A stretch of 64,000 bases of DNA from CAVVDT01 sp963747005 (GCA_963747005.1 CAVVDT010000007.1:186001-250000), one strand, 5' to 3'; positions 31,034-39,810 are shown, counted from the first letter of the stretch. The notes: generated from the letters alone by a model not told the origin. A program made the numbers and translations.

Positions 31034-32008
31034 TCAAGCCCCCAGCTTGATGCGCGGATCGAGCCAGCAATAGGAGATATCGGCGATCAGGTTCATCACG
31101 ATCACGATCACCGCCAGCACCAGGAACGAGGCCTGGGCGACGGGATAGTCATGGCGCGAGGCCGCCTCCACCATGGCCTGGCCCATGCCGGGCCACGAGA
31201 AGACTGTCTCGACGATCACCTGCCCGCCGATGGCGAAGCCGAGCAGGATGGAGGAGATGGTAACGACGGCGAGCAGGGCGTTGCGGGCGGCATGGTGGAT
31301 CATCACCTTGTGCGGCGGCAGCCCCTTGGCGCGGGCGAATTCGATGTAATCGCTACCCAGGACCTCAAGCATGGAATCGCGCATGATCAGCATGGGCGTG
31401 GCCAGGTAGTAGGCCGTGATCGTGAGGGTCGGCAACACCAGGTGGTGCAGAAAATCACCGGTGAAGACGAAGTAAAGGAGATTGCCAGGCCGATTGCCGG
31501 GGCTCGACATGCCGCCGGTGGGAAACAGATCGAGCCGATAGCTGAGCACGATCAGCAACAGGATGCCGGTGATGAAAGGCGGGGCGGACTGCATGATGAG
31601 CGAAACGACGGTGGCGCCGAGATCGAGTTTGCCGCCGCGCCGCCAGCCCATCACCATGCCGAGTGAGATGCCGATGGCAAAGGTGAGCATGAGGCCCGCC
31701 ATCATCAGGAGGATGGTGTTCCAGAAGCGGTAAACGAGGATGTCGAAGACCTTCTCGGAACTGGTGAAGGAGCGGCCCCATTCCAGTGTCACCAGGTTCT
31801 TCAGGTAGAGCAGGTACTGCACGTAGATCGGCTGATCGAGCCCGAAGGCGTGGCGCATACGGTCCTGCGCCACCTCATCGAGCGCCGGCGAGATCACCTG
31901 CGCGGTCGGGTCGCCCGGCATCATGCGGAACATCACGAACAGAATGGTCGCGATGGCGAAGATGGTGAGCGCCGAATAGGCGAGGCGCCGGACGATGTAT
32001 TCTCTCAT
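31034..32008 (-). CDS. Peptide-type ABC permease (DppB-like)
   Basis: 324 aa from ATG 32008 (MREYIVRRLAYSALTIFAIA). DppB hallmarks: FRMMPGDPTAQV after the first membrane segment, and the EAA loop FARAKGLPPHKVMIHHAARN. About six membrane segments. Upstream in-frame codons to 32035 are possible but less likely. Confidence 0.93.
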   Translation of the reverse strand: MREYIVRRLAYSALTIFAIATILFVMFRMMPGDPTAQVISPALDEVAQDRMRHAFGLDQPIYVQYLLYLKNLVTLEWGRSFTSSEKVFDILVYRFWNTILLMMAGLMLTFAIGISLGMVMGWRRGGKLDLGATVVSLIMQSAPPFITGILLLIVLSYRLDLFPTGGMSSPGNRPGNLLYFVFTGDFLHHLVLPTLTITAYYLATPMLIMRDSMLEVLGSDYIEFARAKGLPPHKVMIHHAARNALLAVVTISSILLGFAIGGQVIVETVFSWPGMGQAMVEAASRHDYPVAQASFLVLAVIVIVMNLIADISYCWLDPRIKLGA

Positions 32009-32098
32009 GCACGAACCCCAACACCTCCCCGCCACCCGAATGGGGGGAAATCATGCCGCGCCTTCCGGGCGGGCGGCCCTGAGCCCGCCCATTCGCCG

Positions 32099-33739
32099 TC
32101 AAGCCGGATAATGCAGCTTGCCGGCCTCCCAGGTGAAGCCCGCATCGGCGAGGATCTTCTTCGCCTTGTCGAGGTCCTGGCTCGGCGCCTTGACGTCCGG
32201 GTTGTGCCAGAAGGCGTTCACCGGCGCGATCACCGAGCCGCCGCTCTGGGCAAAGCCGGAGAGCACCACGTCGCGGATCAGGTCGCGCGGAATGATGTAC
32301 TGCATGGCCTGGCGGATCGCCGCGTTGTTGAAGGGCGGCTTCATCAGGTTGTAGCTCAGGTCATAGAAGCCGTGCGCGGGATAGCCCTTGCCGACGCAGC
32401 CCTTCACCTTGTTCACCGCCTCCATGAGGTCGGGCTTGAGGATATAGCGGGTGCGGTCGCATTCGCCCTTCTCGATCGCCGCGGCCATGGCGTCGTGGCT
32501 GCCATAGACGATGCGGATGATGCCGGCGCAATGGGGCGCGAAGGGATGATCGGGCACAGCCGTCACCTTCATCTCCTTGCCACGGTCCCAGTAGTCGAAT
32601 TTGAAGGGGCCCGAGCCCACCGGCTTGAGGTTGGGGTAGTTGAGCGGGTCGTCGACATCGACCTTTTCCGGGATATCCTTCCAGATGTGCTGCGGGATCA
32701 GCATCAGTGCCGAGAACAGGTTGGCAAACAGCGGGGCATAGGGTTCGCTCAGCTTGAAGCGCACGCTCAGCGGTCCGGTCACGTCGACACTGGCGACCTT
32801 GGCCAGCGATGAGACGAAGAATGGCGCCTTCCATTTCTTCTGGTAGTCGAAGGAGAACTTGACGTCCTCGGCCGTCACCGGCTCGCCGTCATGCCACTTC
32901 ATGCCGGAACGGATGGTGACGTCGATGGTCAGATTGTCGATCTGCTTGTAGCTCTCGGCCGCCCACGGCACCGCCTTGCCGTTCGGGTCCACCTGGAACA
33001 GGCTGTCGTAAATCATCCGGAGTTCCTTGAACTCGTTGGCGTCGTTGACAGCGATGGGGCTGAGGTTCTTGAGCGCCACGGTGGCGCCGGTGCGCACATA
33101 GCCGTCGCCCTGGACCACCTTCATGGACACATCGGTCCATAGCGAACCGATGCCTTCGCCCATCTGCGGCGTCAGGTCGGTGATGCGGTCGGAGCGGTAG
33201 GCGTTGGTCATGTCGGGATAGACGAGGACGTTTTCCGGCTGGTCGGCATCGATGAGGACCTGCGCCCTGCGCACGATCTCCTGGCGCTTGACAGGGTCCA
33301 TCTCCACCTGCTGGGCGGCGGCCAGTTCGTCCACCTTGGGGTTCTTGTAGCCGGTCCAGTTGAAGCCGCCGGCACGATAGTTGGAGGAATCGTGCACCTT
33401 GTAGATGAAGACATCGGGATCGATGCGCACCGACTGGCCGGTGAGCAGCACAAGGAACATGTCGTAGTCGTGCTCCTTGATGACCTTCTGGATGCCGAGA
33501 TTGTAGTCCTCGGGCGTTGCCTCGATGTCGAAACCGACCTGTTTGGCCGCCTGCGAGATGAGGCGCGCCGTTTCCGGGCGCACCGGATCGAACTGCGCCG
33601 TGGCGGTGAGAAGCTTCGGCGTCTCGACCGGCTTGCCGGCCGCCCAGCCCTTGCTCGGCAGGCCGACGGCCATGGTGCCGGCGACGGCGGCGCTGGCCTT
33701 GAGAAACTGACGACGTCTGATCCGGCTGATGCTCATCAT
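32099..33739 (-). CDS. Peptide-type ABC substrate-binding protein (DppA-like, SBP family 5)
   Basis: 546 aa. The N-terminus carries a twin-arginine signal (SRIRRRQFLKASAAVAGTMA). The body has family-5 features: LTIDVTIRSGMKWHDGEPVTAEDVKFSFDY and YPNLKPVGSGPFKFDYWDRG. The domain order is slightly unusual: the first 200 residues include a segment that looks like the C-terminal lobe (YKNPKVDELAAAQQVEMDPVKRQEI-type), followed by the common N-lobe-like start, suggesting a circularly rearranged or duplicated segment. First gene of the operon; divergent LysR gene opposite. Confidence 0.9.
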   Translation of the reverse strand: MMSISRIRRRQFLKASAAVAGTMAVGLPSKGWAAGKPVETPKLLTATAQFDPVRPETARLISQAAKQVGFDIEATPEDYNLGIQKVIKEHDYDMFLVLLTGQSVRIDPDVFIYKVHDSSNYRAGGFNWTGYKNPKVDELAAAQQVEMDPVKRQEIVRRAQVLIDADQPENVLVYPDMTNAYRSDRITDLTPQMGEGIGSLWTDVSMKVVQGDGYVRTGATVALKNLSPIAVNDANEFKELRMIYDSLFQVDPNGKAVPWAAESYKQIDNLTIDVTIRSGMKWHDGEPVTAEDVKFSFDYQKKWKAPFFVSSLAKVASVDVTGPLSVRFKLSEPYAPLFANLFSALMLIPQHIWKDIPEKVDVDDPLNYPNLKPVGSGPFKFDYWDRGKEMKVTAVPDHPFAPHCAGIIRIVYGSHDAMAAAIEKGECDRTRYILKPDLMEAVNKVKGCVGKGYPAHGFYDLSYNLMKPPFNNAAIRQAMQYIIPRDLIRDVVLSGFAQSGGSVIAPVNAFWHNPDVKAPSQDLDKAKKILADAGFTWEAGKLHYPA

Positions 33740-33792
33740 GGAACCTCCCCGTGTACTTCACCGCTCAATTTTGCATGCGGTGGTTATGGTGC

Positions 33793-33840
33793 GATATTCA
33801 GCCTATTGTATCAGGAAACAGAATGTCTAATGCTGAATTC
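33793..33840. promoter_or_regulatory. Inverted repeat in the LysR/dpp divergent promoter region
   Basis: ATTCAGC (33796-33802) and GCTGAAT (33832-33838) form a perfect 7-base inverted repeat in the 120-base gap between the binding-protein gene and the LysR gene. It is a candidate LysR-type site; the spacing (29 bases) is longer than a single T-N11-A box, so it may mark two half-sites. Confidence 0.35.
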
Positions 33841-33863
33841 AACGAGAGCCATAATCAGAAGTG

Positions 33864-34790
33864 ATGCCTACGGACAACCTGCGCCATCTCAATTTCCGCC
33901 AGGTCGAAGCCTTCAAGGTGGTTTTCGAATGCGGGTCCATGACGTTGGCGGGCGAGCGGCTCGGCATTTCCCAGCCGGCGGTCAGCAAGCTCATCCAGTT
34001 GCTGGAGCGCCGGGTCGGCTTCAGCCTGTTCGAGCGCGCGACCGGCCGCCTCCTGCCGACCGACGAGGGCCGGCTCCTCTATGAGGACGTGGAACGGGCA
34101 CTGATCGGTATCGAGGCGCTGGCCGAAAAGGCCGAGGACATTCGCCACCGGCGCTTTGGCCGCTTGAACATCGGCGCCATGCCCGCCCTGTCGTGGGGGC
34201 TGATCCAGGGCCTCATCGCCAACCTTGCCGGCGAGCATCCAGGGGTCTCGGTCTCCCTCCAGACCCGCACTTCGCCGCAGCTCCTCAACATGGTGGCCGT
34301 ACGCCAGCTCGACATTGCGGCGATGGCCTATCTGGGGCGCAATCCGCTGGTGCAGATCGTGTCGCTGCATCGCATTCCCATGGTCTGTGTGGTGCCGGCC
34401 CGGCACCCGCTTGCCGGCCAGGAGGTGATCCGTGTGCGCGATCTGGCCGACGAGACGCTCATTCAGCTATCGATGCTCGACCAGTTACGGCCGCGCATAG
34501 AGCTCATATTGCGCAAGGAGGGGATTCAGCCCAAAAGCCGCATCGACACGACACTGGCGGCCTCGGCGTGTGCCTTCACCGCCAATGGGCTCGGCGTCGC
34601 CATCGTCGATCCGTTCTCCGCCTCCGTCTTTACAGACGGCCAGATTGTGGCGCGCCGGCTCGAACCGCGCATCGACAACGAAATCGCTATCGTCCGCTCG
34701 GCGGAAATCAAGCCGTCCACGTCCGGGCTGACCAGCGAATTCATGGCAGCCCTCGGCAACGCGCTGAAAGCCCATGAAGCTTCTCCGTAG
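33864..34790 (+). CDS. LysR-family transcriptional regulator
   Basis: 308 aa. N-terminal helix-turn-helix: HLNFRQVEAFKVVFECGSMT followed by LAGERLGISQPAVSKLIQLLERRVG. The effector-binding domain follows (LNIGAMPALSWGL to the C-terminus). ATG 33864 is used; GTG 33861 directly before it is also possible. Divergent from the Dpp/oxidoreductase operon, which it most likely controls. The effector may be the transported solute. Confidence 0.92.
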   Translation: MPTDNLRHLNFRQVEAFKVVFECGSMTLAGERLGISQPAVSKLIQLLERRVGFSLFERATGRLLPTDEGRLLYEDVERALIGIEALAEKAEDIRHRRFGRLNIGAMPALSWGLIQGLIANLAGEHPGVSVSLQTRTSPQLLNMVAVRQLDIAAMAYLGRNPLVQIVSLHRIPMVCVVPARHPLAGQEVIRVRDLADETLIQLSMLDQLRPRIELILRKEGIQPKSRIDTTLAASACAFTANGLGVAIVDPFSASVFTDGQIVARRLEPRIDNEIAIVRSAEIKPSTSGLTSEFMAALGNALKAHEASP

Positions 34791-34832
34791 ACTGCGATCC
34801 GCCAGCCGATTGTAGCCGCTGGCATCGGCACT

Positions 34833-35999
34833 TTACTCCGGCGTTTCCTCGCCCATGGCCTCTTTGACCCAGTCCTGGAAATCCTTGACCCAGTGTTCTT
34901 CCGGCATCAGCACACCGGCCTTCAGCGGCGCGGCGTGCAGCCCTTTCTGGTTCAATTCACAAGCGGTGGCGTCCTGCTGCATGACCATAATGGCGAAGTC
35001 GACGATCATGGAGCGATCGTAGGTAGGATCCTCGGCGGTTGCCCGCGGCAACAGCCATTCCGCCACGATCTCGGTCTTCTCCGGCCCCACGGGCAGGATG
35101 CGCACGGTGCGCAGGTGGTCGGCATAGGCGCCGATGAAGACACCGGGATAGGAGGATACGTATTTCTGGCCGGCGGCGAGGTCTTCTTCGGTAAGGCTTG
35201 CGATGACGTGATGCTGGGCGCTGCCGTTCGACGACCAGGTCTCGGCGCCTGCGCGCAGACCGCCGCTGTATTTCGGATCGGGGTCGTCGATGCGGGCTTC
35301 CCAGCCCAGCGCGTCCCTGGGGTTCGAAATCCGCCGCGAATAGACAGGCACCAGGGCTGACAGTTCCGGATGGACGTTGGGGCAGTGAAGACACTCGTTG
35401 AAATTCTCCCAGAATACCTTCCAGTTACAGGCCATGACCTTCGACCAGGTGGCTGCAACCACCATGTCCTCGAGCGGATAGTTGGCGATGCGCTCGGTCG
35501 AGCGGCCGAAAACGCCGGCGCCGAATTTCGCCTTAGGGTCGAAATGGATGAAGATGCAGCCGCGCCATTCGGCGACGGCCAACGGGTAGAGCCCGTAGTC
35601 GGCCTTGTCGAAGTGTTCCGGCTCGACGACCGATGTGGTGCGTACCAGGTGGCCGTCATCGGCCGCGTAGGACCACTGATGATAGGGGCAGACAAGAAGC
35701 CTGGAGGCGAGCCGGCCCTGGTGCTCTGTACACAGGACCGAACCACGGTGCCGGCAAGCGTTGTGAAAGGCACGCGGCTGACCATCGCCGCCGCGCAGCA
35801 CCACGATGTTCTGATCGCCGACTTCAAGGGTGCGGAAGCTCTGCGGCAAGGCAATCTCGCTGCCGTGGCAGACATAGAGCCAATGCCGCTGCCAGATCGA
35901 GGTGAGCTCTTTGGCGTAATGCGCAGCATCTAAATACCAGCGTGTCGGCAGCGACACCGCGGCCTCGGTCAATCCCCAGTGCGTCTTTTCAATGTTCAT
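34833..35999 (-). CDS. Rieske non-haem iron oxygenase, GbcA/Stc2-like
   Basis: 388 aa from ATG 35999. Rieske [2Fe-2S] ligands C82-x-H84 and C104-x2-H107 (ACRHRG ... CPYHQW). The mononuclear iron site is in WENFNECLHCPNVHPEL (H205, H210), with a later Asp in MQQDATACELNQKGL. These sequences resemble glycine-betaine (GbcA) and stachydrine (Stc2) monooxygenases that demethylate quaternary ammonium compounds. Such enzymes need a flavin/ferredoxin reductase; none is encoded in this window. Convergent with the LysR gene and 43 bases away. Confidence 0.88.
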   Translation of the reverse strand: MNIEKTHWGLTEAAVSLPTRWYLDAAHYAKELTSIWQRHWLYVCHGSEIALPQSFRTLEVGDQNIVVLRGGDGQPRAFHNACRHRGSVLCTEHQGRLASRLLVCPYHQWSYAADDGHLVRTTSVVEPEHFDKADYGLYPLAVAEWRGCIFIHFDPKAKFGAGVFGRSTERIANYPLEDMVVAATWSKVMACNWKVFWENFNECLHCPNVHPELSALVPVYSRRISNPRDALGWEARIDDPDPKYSGGLRAGAETWSSNGSAQHHVIASLTEEDLAAGQKYVSSYPGVFIGAYADHLRTVRILPVGPEKTEIVAEWLLPRATAEDPTYDRSMIVDFAIMVMQQDATACELNQKGLHAAPLKAGVLMPEEHWVKDFQDWVKEAMGEETPE

Positions 36000-36117
36000 G
36001 ATGGCCTGCTGACATGAGGGGCCGAACGGCTGGCCGGCCGCGAAAGCCCAGTCCCGTTGTTTGCCAGAATTCGCCTGCAATGAATAGAGTTTGATGCTGG
36101 CTCGATAGGCATCGGGG

Positions 36118-36882
36118 TCAACGTTCCAGCCTCGGCACCGTGCGATCGACACTGCGATAGGCGCGTGGCGTCAGGCCAACGGACTTGCGGAATTGCCGGG
36201 TGAACGCGGCCTGGTCGGCATAGCCGCAGTCCTGCGCTACCCGGGCAATGGGATCGGTGGTCCGGCGCAGGCGATTGCAGGCGAATTCAATGCGGGCCCG
36301 CGTGACATATTGCCCTGCCGACAAGCCGAAGAGGGCGCGGATGCGGCTGTCGAACTGGTAGACCGAGAGGCCGGCGCGAGCCGCGAGATCTCCAAGGCGC
36401 AAGGACGTGTCGAGGTTGTCGCGGACATGATCGAGCGCTTTCGAAAGCGCTGGCGTATCGGCCGGGATGGAGACCGGGTTGCTCAGGTCGCGCGAGATAC
36501 CGGACAGGCCGACAATCCGGCCATGCCCGTCCGCCAGCGGCTCCTTCCAGGTCAGGCACCAGCCTTCCTTGCCGCCGGGATAGAGGTGCCGCTCCAGTTG
36601 GCCTGAAATCGACCGCGCGCCGGCGATGACCCTTTCGTCCTGTTCGGCGATGAGGGCGCCAAGAGGTGCGGGAAAGACCTCGCGCGCCGTTCGCCCGATG
36701 AGATCTTCCTTGGCCCTCACGCCGCAGCGGCCCACGAGCGCCTCGTTCACCGCGACATAGCGACCGACACGGTCCTTCAGGAAGAAGACCGTATCGGCGA
36801 TGTGGTCGAAAAGCTCATCGCCGAGGAAGGGCCGACCGAGGTCCTCAAGGAAGGTCTGGCGGATATCGCTGTTGGCGCTCAT
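36118..36882 (-). CDS. PAS-domain AraC-family transcriptional regulator
   Basis: About 254 aa from ATG 36882; a GTG at 36954 would add 24 residues but leave only 32 bases before the divergent gene. The N-terminal PAS-like domain contains LFDHIADTVFFLKDRVGRYV and GRTAREVFP. The C-terminal AraC domain has the two helix-turn-helices LGDLAARAGLSVYQFDSRIR and RVAQDCGYADQAAFTRQFRK followed by VGLTPRAYR. Divergent to the HypD-like gene, so probably its regulator. Confidence 0.88.
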   Translation of the reverse strand: MSANSDIRQTFLEDLGRPFLGDELFDHIADTVFFLKDRVGRYVAVNEALVGRCGVRAKEDLIGRTAREVFPAPLGALIAEQDERVIAGARSISGQLERHLYPGGKEGWCLTWKEPLADGHGRIVGLSGISRDLSNPVSIPADTPALSKALDHVRDNLDTSLRLGDLAARAGLSVYQFDSRIRALFGLSAGQYVTRARIEFACNRLRRTTDPIARVAQDCGYADQAAFTRQFRKSVGLTPRAYRSVDRTVPRLER

Positions 36883-36908
36883 GGCTGTATTTTGTGCCGT
36901 TTCCGCAG

Positions 36909-36930
36909 TTGCCGCCAGAGCTTCCGGCAA
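36909..36930. promoter_or_regulatory. Palindrome between AraC-type regulator and HypD-like gene
   Basis: TTGCCG at 36909-36914 and CGGCAA at 36925-36930 form a 6-base inverted repeat, 57 bases before the deaminase start. Candidate regulator-binding or promoter element; evidence is weak. Confidence 0.3.
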
Positions 36931-36986
36931 TACGAGGTGTTGGGCTTCTGCCACGATGATGCACCCTCAAGCGACCGGAGACAGCC

Positions 36987-37925
36987 ATGACCGACACGAT
37001 CTTCCAAGGCACGATTCCCGCCCTCATGACACCGTGCAGGCCGGATCGAACACCAGATTTCGATGCCCTGGTGAGGCAGGCCGAAAAACTCATCAACGAC
37101 GGCATGTCGGCGGTCGTCTATTGCGGTTCCATGGGCGACTGGCCGCTGTTGAGCGATGAAGAGCGCATGCAAGGCGTGGAATGCCTGGTGAAGGCGGGCA
37201 TCCCGGTGATCGTCGGCACTGGTGCCCAGAACACCAGGCTCGCCGCCGCGCATGCGGCCCACGCCAGGAAGGTGGGTGCAAGAGGCCTGATGATCATTCC
37301 GCGGGTTCTCTCTCGCGGGTCGTCCCTTGCGGCACAGCACGCGCATTTCACCGCCGTCCTCGAAGCCGCCGTCGACCTGCCGTCGGTCATCTACAACAGC
37401 CCCCACTACGGCTATGAGACCCGCGCCGATCTGTTCTTCGACTTGAGCGCCCGATTTTCCCATCTGGTGGGCTTCAAGGAGTTCGGCGGAGCCGCATCGC
37501 TCACCTATGCGGCCGAGCACATCACCGGGCGCGATGCCGGGCTCACCTTGATGGTGGGTGTCGATACCGCCGTGTTTCACGGGTTTGTCAATTGCGGAGC
37601 AAAGGGGGCCATTACCGGCATCGGCAACGTATTGACAAAGGAAGTGCTGCAGCTGGTGGCGCTGTGCGAGAAGGCGGCAACGGGCGATGCGACCGCCCGG
37701 CGCCGGGCGCTTGAACTGGAGCAGGCCCTGGCGGTGCTGTCGTCCTTCGACGAGGGCGCTGATCTGGTGCTCTTCTTCAAGTATCTGATGGTGCTGGAAG
37801 GCCATCCCGAATTTGCGCTCCACTTCAACGAAGGCGATGAATTGAGCACCAGCCAGAAACATCACGCCGAAAGCCAGTTGAAGCTGTTCCGCAACTGGTA
37901 TGCCAACTGGTCGGCGATGGCCTGA
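36987..37925 (+). CDS. DHDPS-family enzyme, HypD-like (pyrroline-4-hydroxy-2-carboxylate deaminase candidate)
   Basis: 312 aa (beta/alpha)8-barrel aldolase-family protein. Schiff-base lysine K164 in VGFKEFGG; tyrosine Y136 in VIYNSPHYGY; N-terminal IPALMTPC and VYCGSMGDWPLL replace the usual GTTGE. This pattern and the neighbouring 4-hydroxyproline 2-epimerase-type gene match the HypD/LhpC deaminase of hydroxyproline catabolism, which deaminates pyrroline-4-hydroxy-2-carboxylate to 2-oxoglutarate semialdehyde. The semialdehyde dehydrogenase of that pathway is absent from this window. Confidence 0.82.
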   Translation: MTDTIFQGTIPALMTPCRPDRTPDFDALVRQAEKLINDGMSAVVYCGSMGDWPLLSDEERMQGVECLVKAGIPVIVGTGAQNTRLAAAHAAHARKVGARGLMIIPRVLSRGSSLAAQHAHFTAVLEAAVDLPSVIYNSPHYGYETRADLFFDLSARFSHLVGFKEFGGAASLTYAAEHITGRDAGLTLMVGVDTAVFHGFVNCGAKGAITGIGNVLTKEVLQLVALCEKAATGDATARRRALELEQALAVLSSFDEGADLVLFFKYLMVLEGHPEFALHFNEGDELSTSQKHHAESQLKLFRNWYANWSAMA

Positions 37926-37929
37926 AGCC

Positions 37930-38895
37930 ATGCGCGTCGTCGATTCCCACACCGAGGGCGAACCCACGCGCCTCGTCGTGGAGGGCGGGCCCGATCTGGG
38001 CACCGGCTCCGTGGCCGAGAGGCGGGTACGCTTCGGGCGCGACTTCGACCATGTGCGCAGCGCCGTGGTCTGCGAACCGCGCGGCTTCGATGCCCTGGTG
38101 GGGGCGTTCTTGTGTGCGCCCGTCGATGCGACCTGTGCCGCCGGGCTCATCTTCTTCAACAACGCCGGCTATCTTGGCATGTGCGGTCACGCGACCATCG
38201 GCGCGGCCGTGTCGCTCGCCAGGCTCGGCATCATCGGACTTGGACGTCACCGTTTCGAAACCCCGGTGGGCGTGGTCGGCGTCGACCTGCTGACGGCCAA
38301 TGAAGCCCGTGTCGAGAACGTGCCAAGCCATCGCCATTGCAAGGATGTGACCGTCAATGTTGCAGGTCTGGGACCGGTCACAGGGGATGTGGCCTGGGGC
38401 GGCAACTGGTTCTTCCTGACAAGAACCGATGACCTTGACCTCGATCTGCGAAATATTGCCGCTCTCACCCGCCACGCCGATGCGGTGCGCAAGGCGCTTG
38501 CCGAGGCGGGCGTTACAGGCGCGGGCGGGGCCGAGATCGATCATGTGGAATTCTTTGCCAAGCCGCGTGCCCACGACGCCGATGCCCGCAACTTCGTGCT
38601 GTGTCCGGGCGGCGCCTATGACCGATCGCCCTGCGGCACCGGCACCAGCGCCAAGCTCGCCTGCCTCGCCGCCGATGGCGAACTTGCACCGGGCGAGGTG
38701 TGGGTCCAGGAGAGCATCATCGGCAGCCGCTTTGCCGCTCGCTATAAGCTTTCAAAGTCGGGCGCGGTGATCCCGGAAATAACCGGCCGGGCCTATGTGG
38801 TGAGCCAGGCCGATCTCAATTTCGATGCTGGCGATCCCTTCGTCAGTGCCATTGCCGCAAAGGATCTGTCGGGTATCACACCAGCGCCGCAATAG
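37930..38895 (+). CDS. Proline racemase family, 4-hydroxyproline 2-epimerase type
   Basis: 321 aa from ATG 37930, 4 bases after the HypD-like gene (an upstream start at 37906 would overlap it). Both catalytic cysteines are present: C85 in GMCGHATIG and C235 in SPCGTGTSAK. Two cysteines distinguish racemases and epimerases from the trans-3-hydroxyproline dehydratases, which have Thr at the first site. Opening VVDSHTEGEPTRLV is characteristic. Predicted to interconvert trans-4-hydroxy-L-proline and cis-4-hydroxy-D-proline, feeding a D-hydroxyproline dehydrogenase such as the LhpBEF-like set at 23032-25921. Confidence 0.87.
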   Translation: MRVVDSHTEGEPTRLVVEGGPDLGTGSVAERRVRFGRDFDHVRSAVVCEPRGFDALVGAFLCAPVDATCAAGLIFFNNAGYLGMCGHATIGAAVSLARLGIIGLGRHRFETPVGVVGVDLLTANEARVENVPSHRHCKDVTVNVAGLGPVTGDVAWGGNWFFLTRTDDLDLDLRNIAALTRHADAVRKALAEAGVTGAGGAEIDHVEFFAKPRAHDADARNFVLCPGGAYDRSPCGTGTSAKLACLAADGELAPGEVWVQESIIGSRFAARYKLSKSGAVIPEITGRAYVVSQADLNFDAGDPFVSAIAAKDLSGITPAPQ

Positions 38896-38899
38896 AGGC

Positions 38900-39733
38900 T
38901 CAGGTCATGGTGGCGGCAACGCGGGGACCGTATACCGTCTCGTTGACCTCGCGATCGCCGATCACGCCGGGTTCGGTCTCATAGACGAACACCCCCATGA
39001 TGCGCATCGCATCGCCCTCGATCCGTGATACGCGATGCAGCGAATTGCAGCCGCGGAAGATGCAAAGGGCGCCAGGGCTGCGTGCCACTTTCACGGCATC
39101 GCCCGGACGCTCGCCCTTGAGAACCGATCGCACGTAGTCATAGTTCTGATCATCATCGCTACGGGTGTTGGGCACGATTTCAAACTCGCCGCCGGCCTCA
39201 GGCGCCTGCAGCATCAAGGTCATGGTGAAGGCGTTGACGGAGTCGAAGTGCCAGGCGGACTGGTCGCCCCTTTCGTAGCAGAGCACATTGGCCGGCTGGT
39301 AGGGATCCTCGTTGTCGTAGAGGCGCTCGACGCCGGTTATCGCGGCCACCATGCGGCGTGCCGGCTCCCAGTGGTAGAAGGCCTTGAGCGGTGAATCGGC
39401 AGGCAGGAGATCATAGGCCATCATCCTGGTGCTCGCCTCGAGCATGATATTGCGCGGATGGTCGCCGGGAAGCGATGGATCGGCCTTGCGCTGAAGGTAG
39501 CAGTTGCGCCGCGAATTGTTGTCGTAAGCGAGATAGCGCCACTCCTTGGCCTGTGCGACGGCCTTGGCGATGGCCTGGGGGCGAAGAAAATCGGGCAGGA
39601 CGCAATATTGCCTTGCATCGAGATCCGCCTTCAGCCGGGCGATCAAGGCATCGCGCGCCGGGCCGTCCCCGGCAATGGGGTACCTGCCGAGATCAATCAC
39701 GTCTTCGGGGCGCATGGCTTGAGATTCAGTCAC
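38900..39733 (-). CDS. Fe(II)/2-oxoglutarate-dependent oxygenase-like protein
   Basis: 277 aa. Iron facial triad: SAWHFDSVNAF (H and D) and SLHRVSRI (distal H), with the following Arg for 2-oxoglutarate. Convergent with the epimerase gene (4 bases apart) and divergent from the orphan binding protein. It could hydroxylate an amino acid or quaternary amine (a proline or betaine hydroxylase-like role would fit the neighbours), but the exact substrate is unknown. Confidence 0.75.
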   Translation of the reverse strand: MTESQAMRPEDVIDLGRYPIAGDGPARDALIARLKADLDARQYCVLPDFLRPQAIAKAVAQAKEWRYLAYDNNSRRNCYLQRKADPSLPGDHPRNIMLEASTRMMAYDLLPADSPLKAFYHWEPARRMVAAITGVERLYDNEDPYQPANVLCYERGDQSAWHFDSVNAFTMTLMLQAPEAGGEFEIVPNTRSDDDQNYDYVRSVLKGERPGDAVKVARSPGALCIFRGCNSLHRVSRIEGDAMRIMGVFVYETEPGVIGDREVNETVYGPRVAATMT

Positions 39734-39810
39734 TGAAGGCCTCCATCAGTCTTGTTTGTGAACTATTCGAAAGTGAGGGGAAAGGCATCTCCCTCCAACA
39801 ATCATAAAAA

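Noticed and set aside
34801..34823. GCCAGC/GCTGGC hairpin between the convergent LysR and Rieske genes as a terminator
   Set aside because: Only 6 base pairs and no T run on either strand; could be chance in GC-rich DNA.
36879..38162. 427-codon minus-strand frame opposite the HypD-like and epimerase genes
   Set aside because: Shadow frame; catalytic residues are all on the plus-strand products.
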